NCBI GenBank assembly: GCA_949317995.1
Contig: OX439050.1
Span: forward strand, 48,919,777 to 48,983,776
Direction of reading: 5' to 3'
Source of the DNA: Acholoe squamosa
Lineage: Eukaryota; Annelida; Polychaeta; Phyllodocida; Polynoidae
Length of the DNA: 64,000 nt
Shown here: one piece after another, positions 34,918 to 48,217 of the stretch
Layout: every line of letters starts with the position of its first letter
How positions within the stretch are numbered: position 1 is the stretch's first letter
The notes under the pieces: model-generated
The model's database searches: none
What the model saw: the letters and a program-made list of their open reading frames with translations, nothing else
What the model was told of the DNA's origin: nothing
Program-made: the position numbers and the translations under genes

Positions 34918-37089
34918 CCAAGAAGTAAAATCTCGTCTGCTCAACCCTGCCCATTGCCTGTGTAACACCAGGTGCTGTAGATTTCTTAAACACAGCCTTG
35001 TATTCTGTCTGCACGCTGGGTGATCCCAAACACCGCCCAGTGTACCCCCAAGCCGCCTGGTGTCATGGTAAAATGTCGTCTGCTTCATTGTGTAAATATT
35101 TCATCCTTGGTGGAGCAGGAGGATTTACAATGAGTGAACTACCACCACCACAGCACCACCACCACTAAGGACCACCACCACAGTCCTCAGTATATAACCA
35201 CAGGAGTAATAATATCTACAGTAATTATTACTAGAAGTGACCAATGCAACAGGAGGATCGTCTAATCGGGGGGGGGGGGTGACTTGTAATCTCCATAGCT
35301 TAAACCCAACTGAGTCCATCGTGTTACACTGATTTACTATAGTATACCGGCTTCTGACAAAACACCCTCCCTTCTCATCCACTGTGAATATCAATGGTTA
35401 ACTAAACAGGCACACGAGGAATGGTATGGCCCACCTGTAGGATGTGAGAGAAGAGGGGTGCTGCATCAGGTTTTACTATGCTACTTCTATACAAACTCAC
35501 ACTTCCAGAGGAAATGGAGAAAAATGTCGTCTGCCACTATGACTAATTGCTGCGGATGCCTTTCAATTTGATTACAAATGAAAACAAAGCAGCCTACCAC
35601 CAAAATGGGGATTTACTTGTAGTGATACTCAGTGAGGCAGTGTGTGTGCGTGAGTGGATGTGAGTGAGGGGATGGGGACAGGTAGGGCACTAGATCATAG
35701 ACACCATCCAGCTACCACCATCCTCCACCTGCATGGCTAGTGCTCATCATTATATGCCTTAATACTGCAGCACCCTGGAGAAGGAAGGGTTTAGGCACCT
35801 CCTCCTGCTGCCTACTCCTGCTACCTGTAGCTTTCCACCCACCCACTCTTCCTCCATGGTATGGCCATTGCATACTGCATGTCAGCCATACTACCGAATG
35901 CAGCCACTAGACCTAGACCCCCATGGAGGTGTATTATCGCTGGCTGTGTTCGTAAATGTCTGTACCTGGAATGGCCCATTAAGGAAGTGTATTGGGGGCT
36001 ATGTTGATTACAGGGAAACGTGTGGTGATGCACATTATGTGTTATGTATGTGTGTGAGTGGGCGTATACCCCTTGTTTATCAAAGAGGTAAAACCACGTC
36101 TAATTGCCCCAGTGACCTATATGTGAATAGCTATACTTTTAATGATGCTACTTGGTTACAAGGCATGTATACAATTATCCACTAATAACAGCACAGATGG
36201 GTCATCCTTAAGAACCCTGTTAATATGATATAATTATAGCTAAGCAATAGCTTCATATTCAGAGCACAACGAGATCTAATTGACGATTAACTATACACTC
36301 TTGGCTGGTGAAAACATATTATATTTGTGTGTGTGGATAAGTATGAGTGAATTATTCAGGGAATATTAACAAAAACTCACGTGCATCACAACAGGAAGAG
36401 GAAATGGGGGCGTGGGGCATACCCTCGTAGAATACATTTAATTCTTTTACGCCTCCAGGGCAAAGAGAACCACAATGGCACTGGATGAATTATGTGTGCA
36501 TGTGTGAAGGAAATGTCACGTACACACGGGGCCTGATGGGTAATATCAAACCGGAACTCCACATGGCAGTTTCCTGGTGTAACCTAGACACACTTAGAAT
36601 CAAAAGAAGACTTGGTTGTTAAATCTATGGATTTAAGGAGCATGGTTTGCTCAATATGATGGTGATGATATAAAGGGATGAGTTGTGTTGGAGAGGTGAA
36701 AGCAGGGGAGGGTTGTGTGTGCTCTGGGGAGGTGAGGTGAGGGGAATAAGGATGCATGTGAAGCTTAACAATGCAGGTGCGCACGTGCTTGCGTGCCATA
36801 TTGCCTGCCTGCCTGTGTATATAGGCCACAGTGTCTAGCGGCTTCCACCCCCCCTCCCAGCCTCCCAGCCTCCCACCCACCTTCCACCTACCCACCCTAG
36901 TAGAAATGCACATGTATACTTAAAGGTACTACAGACGCTCACACATACTGGAATTCTATTCTGACTTCTCCTGCACAATGAGTTGATGTATTGCTCCTAC
37001 CAGCATCACATCACCCCCATCTCATCATTAATAATACAGCAGCGCCAATTCCCCGCCTAGTGGCGACTGGCAGAAACAATATCCTCAGA

Positions 37090-37242
37090 ATGGGCACTAA
37101 GGGAACTGTTATCCGCCTCCGTAAAGCGATACCCCTTATCTTAGCGCCTCTCCTCGTGGGAGCTTACTGCTGGTGGGTGGGCCTCTCCCTTATCCTGCGT
37201 AATCTAAGAGTAGGAGCTGTCTACGCCTCTGTCTACCGCTAG
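37090..37242 (+). CDS. Possible 50-codon small ORF with one membrane segment (uORF?)
   Basis: This small frame, which can also be extended upstream to an ATG at 36991, encodes a basic start (MGTKGTVIRLRKA), a hydrophobic segment of about 20 residues (IPLILAPLLVGAYCWWVGL) and a basic tail. The arrangement looks like a single-pass membrane microprotein and the codons are not obviously random. It lies about 440 bp upstream of the large coding exon on the same strand, so if it is in the transcript it would act as an upstream ORF. No homologue is recognised and it may be fortuitous. Confidence 0.15.
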   Translation: MGTKGTVIRLRKAIPLILAPLLVGAYCWWVGLSLILRNLRVGAVYASVYR

Positions 37243-37677
37243 AGCTGATGAATATTTACATATTCTGTATGGTTATAATTCCACTTGGGGCCGATAAAGT
37301 GGCCGGCAGTAATTTTATATACACTGAGCGGGTGGAAAGGTGGAAAGAAGTGTGTGCCTTAATAAGCGACAAGAGTTTTATATGCTGGAGCATCCTGTGA
37401 AACACATACGTTATCACCAGCATACTTGCTTATGGTATATGAGTGTTTCTATAATCTCTGCCCATTGCTAATGGACAATAAGGAGAACTAATAGAACTTT
37501 AATCAGGTGGATAGCACATGCTACATGCATTACGCTAACCATGCCCCCTCCGACCGCTCACGCCCAACCCACAAGTGCCCCTTCATTTAATAGAACTAGG
37601 CACTGTCACCCTACAGGGCCCAGATAGCAGGGTGAGACTTGGATACCACACCCTGGAGGAATTAAGCTGCAGATACA

Positions 37678-40579
37678 ATGACTGAGGTGCGGAGACAAGT
37701 CAGCAGGGAGGCCAGGCCCATACAACGGCAGGGGAAGGTGGGGGATAAGGGGCAGGAGAGCCCTACAGACGAGGGTATAGGGGGAATAGGGCCTTTGAGG
37801 CCAGTCCTCCCGATACCAAAGAAAGCAAGTCCCAGGGAACTGATCCCACTCCACGACTTCGCCATGACGGCTCAGGGCGCCGCAGATCGCATGGACCGCT
37901 TAGACCGATTGGATAGCCTCCAGAAAATCCACGCCCACAGCTCGGCAGAGACCTCCGGGCTTGGGGACAGTCTTCAGCGGATCCACACTTTAAGCTCCAC
38001 AGAGACGAGTGGGTATGGTGACACAGTGCCTTCGCCCACAGGGTTCGATCCCTCTCCTGTTGACCCCCTCCATGGCCTCCCAGGGGGCCATCCCAGGCCC
38101 TCCAGGAGCATGCTTCACATTAATCACCCTGGAGGAAATGGTGGAGGACACAGCCCTGGAGGGACTAAGCCGCACATGGTGGCTGTCCGCATGAAGAGTG
38201 CATCTTTAGACGACGACCGCTATAGCCCAACAAAAACCCATCATATGTACCCCCGACAGCCGCCTTACGGTTATGGCAATAACCCGCAGATGGGCACAAA
38301 ACGCTATCCTGGTAACCACTACTACAATCCAGGACTGGTGAGAGGGGGAGACCTCCCTCCAGGTGATAGAGATTCACCTCCAGGAGGTAGAGAAGGGTCT
38401 TCTAACCCGAGGAGGAGGGGACCAAGTCGGCAGGTATCAGCTGATGAGGGGATAGGGAGGGCTGGTAGAAGGTCCACCAGTCAGATGTCCCTTGAGAGGG
38501 AGCTGGAGGAAGGGGTAGAGGACATCAGAGGGGACCCTGGAGGAGCGTCAGGTAACCCTCATCGTCACCACCATGGAGTACAAGGACACAACCCCCACCA
38601 CCCCCAGTCACGGTCCCAAAGCCGCGCCAGCCTCCAGGGAGAAGAGGGTGCAATGGAGCGTGACCATAGGGGTCCCCGCCCACCCAGGAGGAGAACCCTG
38701 AGTCGGCAAAGCCTACAGGAGGAACCATACCTGGAGAGGCCTAACCCCCGACGCCGCCCTCCCTCTCGGCAGCAGTCAGAGGACGATGCTAGGGGGCACC
38801 ACAGGTATGCTGCTAGCACAACCGGAAGTCCACCTCCGTTGTCGGGGTCAGCGCGCCACCAACGGGGTGGCGGCGGTCTGGACCCCCTGCGTCGCCATCA
38901 CCAGTCGGATGGTAACTTGGCGGTGGGCGAGGGTAATAACGAACACAGGTACTATGCCGACCCCTACCACCCCCGCCCCCGCCACCACCGCCGCCATCAT
39001 GATAACGACCACGGCGAGTTCTACGACGGAAGTGGTCGTCGCGGCGATGGCAGGAACTCCAGGAGGGGATCGTCGGCTGGTATGGTGGGAGAGGAACTAC
39101 AGCCGACGTCGCGCCGCCGTAGTGGTACTGGTGGGTTCCCACGGCGCTGGGATGTGCCCCAGGCCGACCCAGGGCGACGCTCTGGTGTTATGGATCAACA
39201 TGCCAGTGTAACCATCCCCACCCCCACCTCGCCCACCCCCACACGGCGCACCACCACCGCCACTACCACCGCTGATGGGCAGGGTGGGGCAGGTGGTGAT
39301 AGTGCTATATGTATGAGTGGTGGTAATGTACCACTGGAGTCTACAACCCCTACCTACCACCACCACAGCCTGCAGCATACACCACGGGAGGAGGGTAGTA
39401 GTGGTGGTGTGAGTAGCAGACAGCGCGCACGGAGCAGCACTGGAGGAGGTGGTAGTAGCAGCTATAGGGAGGCGCATCCTCCAGCAGGTACCAGGGGGTT
39501 GTCCTCCTCCTCCTCCACCTCCCGGGGCGGCGCACCTGGAGGTACAGGGGGAGTGTCTAGTACAACAAATGTTGCTGCATCAGCAACATACGGCTCTGTT
39601 ACTACTCCCCCACCTACAAGTGGCCGCCATACTGCACGCCACAGCCCCCCGCCCGCCATACCAAGCACTAGCCATGGATTGACCGCCTCCAGGCGGAACA
39701 GCGCCGCCGCTAGTGGCGCTGACGTCGTCGGCGACGATTACTACTACAGCGACGACGACGTTGACGTGCCGTTATCACGTCACGGCAGGAAAGGCAGTGA
39801 GGCGTCACGGTCTAGTAGACAGAAGAGACAGCACCAGCAAGCCAAGGGGCGTTCACATATGACGCGTCACCAAAAGAAGGCAGCTTCCTCCGCCTTGGAC
39901 GCCGGCCTTGACCTTAGCCTTTATCACAATAGTAACGACGACGACCTCCACGACGGCGTCGGCAACAACTACCCGGAAGTGGTCATAGGCGTCAGCGGCG
40001 GAAGCGGAAGTCGGCGCGGGAGCTATACGCCTACAGGGACCCCAACGTTAAGTCGGAGTGGGTCAGGTCACTTCCTTGGTGTGCACACAGGCTCCACATG
40101 GTTAAAATGGTCTCAGGACAGGAGGAACTCGTTCAAGAAGCGCTTAGATGTGCTGGAGCAGAGACAGAAGGAGCTGGAGCGTACACGGGTCAGTACTCCT
40201 GTGCGCAAGGCCCGCAAGGAATCTGTCATGTTTGTATCACCTGAGTTAGAGTCTAAGCACACCATGGAGGAACAAGATGAACTAGACATCCATGGTCTCC
40301 ATACGGCTCGCCCTGGAGAACCCAGCCCCCCTGCCCCTCTCACCACCACCACTACGACCACCACAGCCCCTCCAGTGCCTACAATCCCCTTGAGTCGCAA
40401 GAAGCGTCTTAATGCCAAGGAGGATGTCAAGTTGACAGTGAACCAGTGGAATGGGCTATTGGCCTTCTGGGAACACTCTGTGTTTGTGCGATGTCGTTAT
40501 GGAGGGACCCTACTAAGTCTTCTAGCTCTCCTACTTACCATGATCACTATAGGCAACAACGACTGGTTTAGACAAACAG
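37678..40579 (+). CDS. First coding exon of an unnamed protein: long disordered N-terminal region plus one membrane segment (claudin/PMP22-like?)
   Basis: An ATG with A at -3 and an in-frame TAA 15 bp upstream opens 967 uninterrupted codons. Residues 1-930 are low-complexity and probably cytoplasmic: Arg/Ser/His/Gly/Pro-rich, with three related basophilic kinase-type motifs, RRRGPSRQVS (245-254), RRRTLSRQS (337-345) and RRRPPSRQQS (358-367), an acidic-Tyr patch (DDYYYSDDD), and a short coiled-coil-like LEQRQKELERTR near 826. A Thr/Pro-rich linker precedes one membrane segment (about 942-959), then NNDWFRQT and a donor, CAG|GTAGGA, in phase 1. Base composition drops sharply to AT-rich after the donor, supporting the boundary. 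There is no signal peptide. One segment followed closely by Trp recalls the start of claudin/PMP22/EMP-type four-span proteins, many of which break here, but the LW..C signature is not in this exon. If unspliced, the frame ends at 40635. Confidence 0.8.
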
Positions 40580-41790
40580 GTAGGATACTATTTTACTTAT
40601 ATTTAGTATTTTTGAAACTTTCTTCATTAATTTGAATCTACTATATTTGATATAAACAGAACTTACTGAGGTAGTATAACTTCAGTTCGGATACGGTAGT
40701 TACATATAAAAGTGCTGAACAAGTTGTGCATGCCTTGTACGGCAGAGAAGTTAGCCAAGTACTTTGTCAAGTACGAAAATTATTATGCAATGGTTATCAT
40801 AATACCTACTAGAACATAAAGGGCATTTATCTATAGCATGCGAGTTCTTCTTGCAATTGATTGGTCTACAAGAGTAATCTCTGCGAAGAAAGTGCCATTA
40901 TCCAAAGTGCCTTGCCCCTATAGTATTGATGTTTATATCATGAATTCATATCACCACTGTAGTTTATTTTTCTAGGCAGAGTCATTTAAATCCCATGGAA
41001 TTGTATTAAACACTTAAGCATATGAATAGGTTAATAGAGTGAGGATAAATTGTGTGCTGCATTTAAAATTCAACAATGCTTACTAATGGATTTCACACAA
41101 TAACTGAATATTACATTTTAGAAATGCACATCTAGGCATAATTGTCCTTAAATGATAGATCTCTTTTTTTAGTATTTCCTAGAACTGCAATATTTGGATT
41201 CAATAATTATGTTATAGTTTTGCAGATGGTCAGTTATTAAATATACAATAGTTCATATAGAAATGTGACGTAAGTGATAATCGGTACTGTTCCATTGTAT
41301 AACTCATACGTATATAGACATATTAAATTGAGAATTGTCCCTGCGTCATGATATAACAGATCTGCAGATTATAATTGCTTAGCTGTCAGGCATTGTATCT
41401 GTAATTTGGGGGTTTCAATAGTCCAATTCTATTGTAAATACTTAATTATTGTTTGAAAGCCTCTCTTACATGAATGGGAGATATGTTACATAATTCTGTT
41501 CATCAAAGGTTCGTCATAAGAGAGTGAAAATGCACGTTATTGTTGTTGAAGTGAGTGGATTGGGGGAGAGGGGGTAGCAGTGTCTTATCATATAATACTG
41601 GGGTTTAGGGGGTGAGGGGGTAGAGTTAATTAAAATACATACCCCAAATAAACCCTATACATATGATGTACACAGAGGCAATGGATCTAAAAAGAAACGT
41701 GTTGTCTCTAGTACTAGGCATCAGGTTAAGCCGTGTTGTGTGTTTGTCCTCCATAATTATATTATGTGTCTAAAATACTGATTTTTAAAT
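40580..41790 (+). other. Start of intron 1 (inferred)
   Basis: AT-rich, non-coding, starting with GTAGGA. No further exon with convincing coding signal is seen in this part. Confidence 0.5.
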
Positions 41791-41792
41791 AC

Positions 41793-41922
<130 letters not shown>

Positions 41923-41928
41923 CATGTA

Positions 41929-42488
<560 letters not shown>

Positions 42489-42690
42489 TAGGGAGTGATC
42501 ATTTTTAACAACAGGAGGGCTGGTGGATTTGCGTGCGGATGCATGAAAAAAAATGTACTCCCCCCCCATTTAAGGACAACATTTATTTACCTCACCCATA
42601 GGGGATGAAAATCGTACACGATCACACCCTTTCAACCTATAGTAATGCACAGGCTTTTTCAGTGAAAAAAGGTGAAATTATTAGCCCTGC
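42489..42690. mobile_element. MITE, TAGGGAGTGATCA-ended, partial copy
   Basis: The left end TAGGGAGTGATCATTTTTAAC matches the element at 52259. The portion near 42650-42690 (GGCTTTTTCAGTGAAAAAAGG) is the reverse complement of part of that element's interior, so this copy is rearranged or the family is internally palindromic. Confidence 0.5.
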
Positions 42691-42885
42691 ATTCTCAAGT
42701 TTTGCAGGGGAAGCAACAGAAGTGCTCCAATTGCTATAGTACCAAATTGGTACATCAATATTGTACTGGGGCCTGTAGACATAGACAGAGCTTCAGTACT
42801 TTCCTTAGTAGGTAGATAAGGGTCAATAGATGTTAAAACAGAAGAAATCAATTTGCCAACATGTGAGTCACAACCTTGTTATTCT

Positions 42886-43065
42886 GGGCTTCCCTAGCCC
42901 ACATAAAAGGGTCTATATCTACTCTTTCCTATCCCCTCGGATGTGTGTGGGGCACATATGCGTGGGCACCGACACATTCCTCTGTGAAATTGTGTAATGT
43001 CGTTCTCGCCATGAATATGACCTTAGCTGTCGAAATGGCGTTAAACATCTATTACTCACTCACTC
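42886..43065 (+). mobile_element. SINE, (ACTC)n-tailed form
   Basis: The element starts GGGCTTCCCTAGCCCACATA and ends in the tail block TTAGCTGTCGAAATGGCG, then TTAAACATCTATTACTCACT. A short repeat CCTTGTTA lies at 42874-42881 and 43066-43073, consistent with a target duplication. The tail resembles conserved 3' domains of invertebrate SINEs ending in GTTAAAC, but I do not assign a named superfamily. Confidence 0.7.
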
Positions 43066-43073
43066 CCTTGTTA

Positions 43074-44296
43074 CACTGGGGAGACGATAATTATGATGTA
43101 TTTAAAGGGGCCAGTTTATCTTAGAGCACATTGCGTGTTACACCTACTGTTTAATGGGAACAGTTCAACTTGAAGTATTATTTGCTGTACATGTGGGACC
43201 AGTCTAACTGCAATTACGGAGGCTACAAATGTGTAAGCGAGCACATGATCATGTGGATGTGCCGCCTATGCCTATGTACATAGACTATAAATTGTGAGGT
43301 TATTCTGAAACTGAATTCACCTAGCGTGTGTAGCATGTAAAGATAAACGTAGGTATAATAGCCTATGTGGTCTTTGTTGAACTTCACACAGTCACCTTGG
43401 CTTAGCTAAACAAAAGTACACTTAAGGGAGCTCAGTTTAACTTGCCCCCAGCGGTGCACCACGCAAGAATGTGATATATTTTATCCTTAAGTACTGGCTA
43501 AACATAAAAGGCAGAGTGGAATACCACTGGACCCCGCCCCTTGGCAACAAAATACGCCACACACCCCACACTGAATGTACCCATGAAATTATTATGATAT
43601 AGATTATCTATATCGGTGTATCAGCGGGGACGTAGAAAAGGGAGGGGCAGGAGGGGAGATGTGGCCCCTGAAATCCAATATTAATTATGTCTGTCAATAC
43701 AAATAAGATTTGTCAAGACTTTGTAATAAATGAAGGCGATTCCTAAACTTTCTCTCATTGTACAAGACCCGAAGCACTACAAACTGAGTATTTCCTTTCA
43801 GGTAATGTTATTTTAGCTATGCCTCGTTAAATACGCCAATTTCGGAGGTAATCTCCTGCTATTGTAGCTAGCTGGCTAGACCTATTGTTCAATTCTAAAT
43901 ACTGGTTAAAATGTCAATAACTAACAACACCTGATTAAACCTAGGTCAACTATTACGCCACATTCATATTGTCTTTCCAGGTGTACGTAGCCTCCCCCCT
44001 GCCATCCCTGCATTTCATATAGCAGTTGTATACTTGTAACATAGAATGTAGAGTTGTAGACCTTCACCAATCCATGGATTGCAATGCAAAGCACGTTCAT
44101 AGATGGAAAGCCCCTAGAATAAATAACCAGGGAACTGTTATAAACATTAGAATACCCCCAGCCCTGAATGGCTGGTGAGATTAGTATTAACGTTCAGGCT
44201 ATATCGGCTTAAAGACAGGACATTGATCAGCCGTAATATGGGCGCTGGAGGAGGTCCAGAGGGGTATAGATTATCTGGGTAGAAACACCAATATGT

Positions 44297-44366
<70 letters not shown>

Positions 44367-46265
44367 CAAGTGACGTTCATGGCCGAGGTTAGGCTACCTA
44401 TTTTGTGTGTATAACAGCTAGATCATGACGTTTTTTGTGACATGTGCCAAAACAAACTTTTGGGAGTACAGCTCTATAGGGGAAAGCAAGTAATGATTAG
44501 GAAAACAACAAGATGGATTGAGATAATTATAAGTAAAGGACGTCACTTATATTATCATGTGTGTGTAATTCCTTTATCTATACCGGCTAGGTAGAGGGTG
44601 ATATCCCTTTTTTTATACGAAGCCTGTCTAGTATCGATACGTCTCATTAATATCAACTGAATGATCCTTAAATCAAAATCAAAATGAAATCAAGTGAAGA
44701 CCATAAGTGTCTTACAGGATGGAATGTGTGTCACTGCAGTAGCAGTGGTGCAATTACATTATAATGAATAAATATTCACCTATCTGCTTTAAAATTTTCT
44801 TAGAATTCCATGGCCTAGTGCCAGGATTAGAGTCAGTAGTAAGTATATAGTACAAGGTCACTGTTGTAATTTGACTGTAGGTGCTGTTGTTAATTATGCT
44901 GCTTGCAGTCAAGAAAGAATGATAGTGAGAATGATGGCAGTGGAGAGTAGAATTAGAATAGACTGGGGAATAGAAAGAGGAATAAAAGATAGGACAGAGA
45001 CAAAGTAGTAGTTTTCATTTTGTATCTATAAGCTCATATAGCCTGGCCATATGGGCTATTATATGCATAAGTTAGTGTAGAACACAGTGTGTCAGGAAGA
45101 TTATATCAAATTAATCAATATTTGTGAGCTGACCAGCGACATTTGGGCTTAGCTCCTCCTGCATCCAATCTCAGAAAACGGGGTTTAAAGTTTTCCTACC
45201 TAAATCAGCAAATATGAAACCAACTCCCAAGCCTTTAAACTTCAATATCTCAGCAACCCCTGGTCCGATTGACTTGATCTTAGGTGCATTTTGAAGGGCA
45301 TGTACCTGGCTTTCCTATGCTTAGTGTGATATTTTGACCCCTAATCCCAAAATTCGATGGGAAGTCCACATTTAAACCATGCCCTGTAGAGGACTCAGAA
45401 AATCTTCTTCCCAATAACTAGGAATAGTGGAACTATTTAATTAAATCCCTTTGCATCGCAGCACTAAGCAGTAGCCTCCCGGTGTTACTATAATGAGTCA
45501 ACTATAAATCAACTTACTTGCCTGGCTGTCAAGGAGTATTAGCAAAACAGTGAATAATAAAGGGTAATCTGCAAAACCTGAATGGATGACAGGTTGAGAC
45601 TTTACACTGGGCTCTTGATACAATCTGAATTCAGGATCCGTAGATTATATTGAGTCTAGGAGGCTGATGGTTCTCCGCCCATTTGGCCTAGATGCTGTAC
45701 ACACGGTGCAAGAGAATTAACAGTAAGCCATGAGGCATGCATTTAGCCTCAAATTATAAAGTAGTGTATTTAAAAAAAAAAGAAAAAAGGGAAGACAGTG
45801 TCTAGCAGAAGGCTACCATAATTAGATATGTTTTATCGAGAGGAAATTGGAGAGAGACAGAAGGAGAGGAGACCTATATACAGACAACCAGAGAAATGGA
45901 GACAGAGAGATAGAGGACGAAAGATGACAGGGGAGACACACACATGGATAGAATATGAGGCAGTATGTTATGTTACAATAGCCTCAACACGTGACAGCAG
46001 GCTGTCTCAATGTGTCAGAGATATTCATACAATTTAATTCTTTAAGAACCTCATTGTGCCTAATTACCATATTAAACCCTCTGTCCTCATCATAAATTTA
46101 AATGGTGCTATGGCGAGTCACTCGACATGCTGAATGTATATATTATGCCAGGTTTATAATCAGCATAAAGGTTCATCTTGATGCGCGAATGCAGTATTGG
46201 AGATTGGACTCACCAGCACTGCACTGGTGCATCATGGCGACCAATGTCGGCCACACTGGACCAGA
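43074..46265. other. Non-coding DNA, possibly intronic
   Basis: No convincing exon. TTGTCTTTCCAG at about 43969-43980 resembles a splice acceptor, but the phase-1 continuation meets a stop after about 19 codons. A (TA)n tract is at 44299-44363. A short A-rich tract near 45771-45790 precedes purine-rich DNA. Confidence 0.35.
44299..44363. repeat. (TA)n microsatellite
   Basis: About 32 uninterrupted TA units. Confidence 0.95.
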
Positions 46266-46417
46266 AGTGGCGGATTTTGAGGGGGCGGGGGCGCCCCCCC
46301 CCCTTTTTCCCTGCACTTAGGAGTTTACCTAATTCTTTTTATCCTAGAATTTAGCCAAAATTAGGGGCTAAATGAGGGGCGCACCCCCCTTTCAAAATCC
46401 TGGATCCGACCCTGACT
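46266..46417. mobile_element. MITE, AGTGGCGGATTTT-ended, copy 2
   Basis: The left end AGTGGCGGATTTTGAGGGGG and right end CAAAATCCTGGATCCGACCC are inverted and diverged. The interior carries the same G-run/C-run pattern as the copies at 8829 and 56433. Confidence 0.6.
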
Positions 46418-46570
46418 GCAGCACTTAAAGATGCCTTCTATAAGGGCAGTGGGGGATATTACTAAGCATGTTAATGCCTCTGCCTAGCTACCCTGCCTAC
46501 TGATGGAGGTGAGGGAGCCTGACAGTACACGCACTCATACATTGATGTCAGGTGGCTGCATGTAGGACCC

Positions 46571-46867
46571 ATGTACCTTTATATAAGCTATGTATGGGCC
46601 ACTTCTAAAACTATAACCACTGAACTCAACAATGTACCTCTTCTCAAGTACACACGACCATACTTCACACCCAAATGTCATGTTTCTGGGTCTAAGTGCA
46701 ACAGTAGTGGCAGTCTATTATGGCAGTGCAAACCCCTGCTAAAAGTCTCAATTCTAGCTCGACCTTTAAAAGCACCTGCTATCTCTCCTGTATATATCTC
46801 AGTGGCGAAGTTTATGCGTACACACTTGATTACGACCTCTTCTGCATGCTACGTACAGTGTAGTTAG
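46571..46867 (+). other. Weak candidate downstream exon of the 37.7-kb gene
   Basis: A 98-codon open frame with two cysteines, an NSS sequon and the string GSLLWQC, followed by a moderately hydrophobic C-terminal part. This loosely recalls the first outer loop of claudin/PMP22 proteins, but the family spacing is W-x-x-C and here it is W-x-C. A strong donor-like TTAG|GTAAGG lies at 46865-46872, but an in-frame TAG immediately precedes it. The best phase-compatible acceptor upstream (after GTAG at 46562-46565) has no pyrimidine tract. Could well be chance. Confidence 0.12.
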
Positions 46868-47012
46868 GTAAGGTTGACTCCCCTCCCATTGGATGCCCAA
46901 ATGTGTTGTTATTGGTGTTCTATTGGTGTAATATTGTTATCTACCATGTAAAGAAAATATCAGAATTAGTCCATAAATAATGACATTAATTAGCAATATC
47001 TTTTCTTTTCAG

Positions 47013-47041
47013 AGGATTTGAAATCTGCACCACAGAATTGA
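47013..47041 (+). other. Weak candidate terminal exon
   Basis: The acceptor ATATCTTTTCTTTTCAG is strong and in the right phase for the donor at 40579. Joining would add EDLKSAPQN and a TGA stop (47039-47041). An AATAAA signal lies at 47151-47156. That would make the protein a C-terminally anchored single-pass form. Short phase-compatible matches like this arise easily by chance. Confidence 0.15.
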
Positions 47042-47156
47042 TTCTTTTATCGTCGTTGATTTGATAGATATGCTATTTATAACATAGGAACCTACACTTG
47101 ATTAAGTATATAAACCGCATGTATCATCCTAGATATAGATCTATCAGATCAATAAA

Positions 47157-47508
47157 TATCCACACTAAGATCAATTATATGCCTTGTTTGCATACTCACT
47201 GTCACCTTGTAGATGGATAAGCTTGGTACAACACTCTTTGGTCCTGTCAATTGATCCCCACTGTTACCACCTACCTGTTTGGTGTACTGCAATCTACTAA
47301 AATCGGCAAGGGATTTGAAATGTTTAAATCTTTAATTACAAACCATAACTCCATTCTGACAGATACAAGGGGATGTCTCCATCCCACTCATTTGCACTTA
47401 AGCTAAGCCTGTAAGGCAGAGAGGTCAGCTGAACGTCGTGACAATTTGCAGCAAAATAAGGGTACCGATGAAGTCAACTGCACCTTATAAGCATAACATC
47501 GACCCCTC
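47157..47508. other. Non-coding DNA, nothing seen
   Basis: No gene or element recognised. Confidence 0.4.
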
Positions 47509-47818
47509 AGGAAGGCATTTCACAAGGTGGTACGACTAAACTGGCGGCAAGTCATAGTGAGACCCCTCAGTTAAATGACAATGTCATTACAGAAGGGCTG
47601 TAATGTCAGGGCTGTAATGCCATTACAGCTCTGCATCTAGTGGTCACTAATAATTAAACTGGTATGACTGCCCTACCAAACCCTATGTAATTACTGCCTT
47701 AAGTGCCGATCTTCAGAGTAGTCGTAATATGTTACCTACAATCACCCACTCTGATATTGACGGTTTCAAGTTGTACTGGTTGTGTCTAGTCATACCATCT
47801 TGAGAAATGCTCTCCAGG
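47509..47818. mobile_element. MITE, AGGAAGGCATTTC-ended, copy 2
   Basis: The left end AGGAAGGCATTTCACAAGG, then TGGTACGACTA, is mirrored by TAGTCATACCATCTTGAG, then AAATGC, at the right. It is longer than the copy at 8427-8594 and includes an inner inverted motif, AATGTCATTACAG and CTGTAATG/CATTACAG. Confidence 0.6.
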
Positions 47819-48217
47819 ACTGCATTGTTCCCATTCTGTATGAATGTAACACGGGTTCCTTACCAGGGATTATTTAGTGAAACAAAAAGAAACTATGTAA
47901 ATTGTGTATTGTACAACTTTGATGCATTAACTGACAAACCACAGGCAGCAACTTAAATTATTCTCTAACCATAGTGTTGGCTATAGTAGATAGGACATTA
48001 TATAATTCCCCTCAGACCTGCTTTCATATTTCAGCATAATTAGGAGTCACCGCACTAATAGTACTAATCATATTGGTCAGTATTTCTTTGAGAACATTTT
48101 CCTAACCATACCTGATCTATGGTCCAGATGGATGAGACCCCAATGTAGCAGCTGTCCTGGCATGATACCTAAATATGAACACTTTGCAGGCTTTTCTTGT
48201 GTCAGGCAGATGACAGC

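Larger units (their letters stand above)
34100..37677 (+). promoter_or_regulatory. CpG-rich 5' region of the 37.7-kb gene (inferred)
   Basis: From about 34.1 kb the base composition shifts to higher GC and more CpG and stays high until the coding exon. Several mid-size open frames overlap here on both strands with Pro/Gly/His-rich low-complexity products and no motifs; they are composition artefacts. The segment may hold the promoter and one or more non-coding 5' exons, but no transcription start or exon edge can be fixed by eye. Confidence 0.3.

Noticed and set aside
34278..35394. Overlapping open frames of 60-110 codons on both strands
   Set aside because: Compositional, mutually overlapping, no motifs or splice context. 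The region is kept only as a possible 5' regulatory or leader segment.
35856..36185. 109-codon open frame
   Set aside because: No family signature; several cysteines but no spacing typical of a known domain; likely chance.
38525..39668. Minus-strand and alternate-frame open frames of 60-141 codons within the large exon
   Set aside because: Shadows of the GC-rich coding exon; low-complexity and without motifs.
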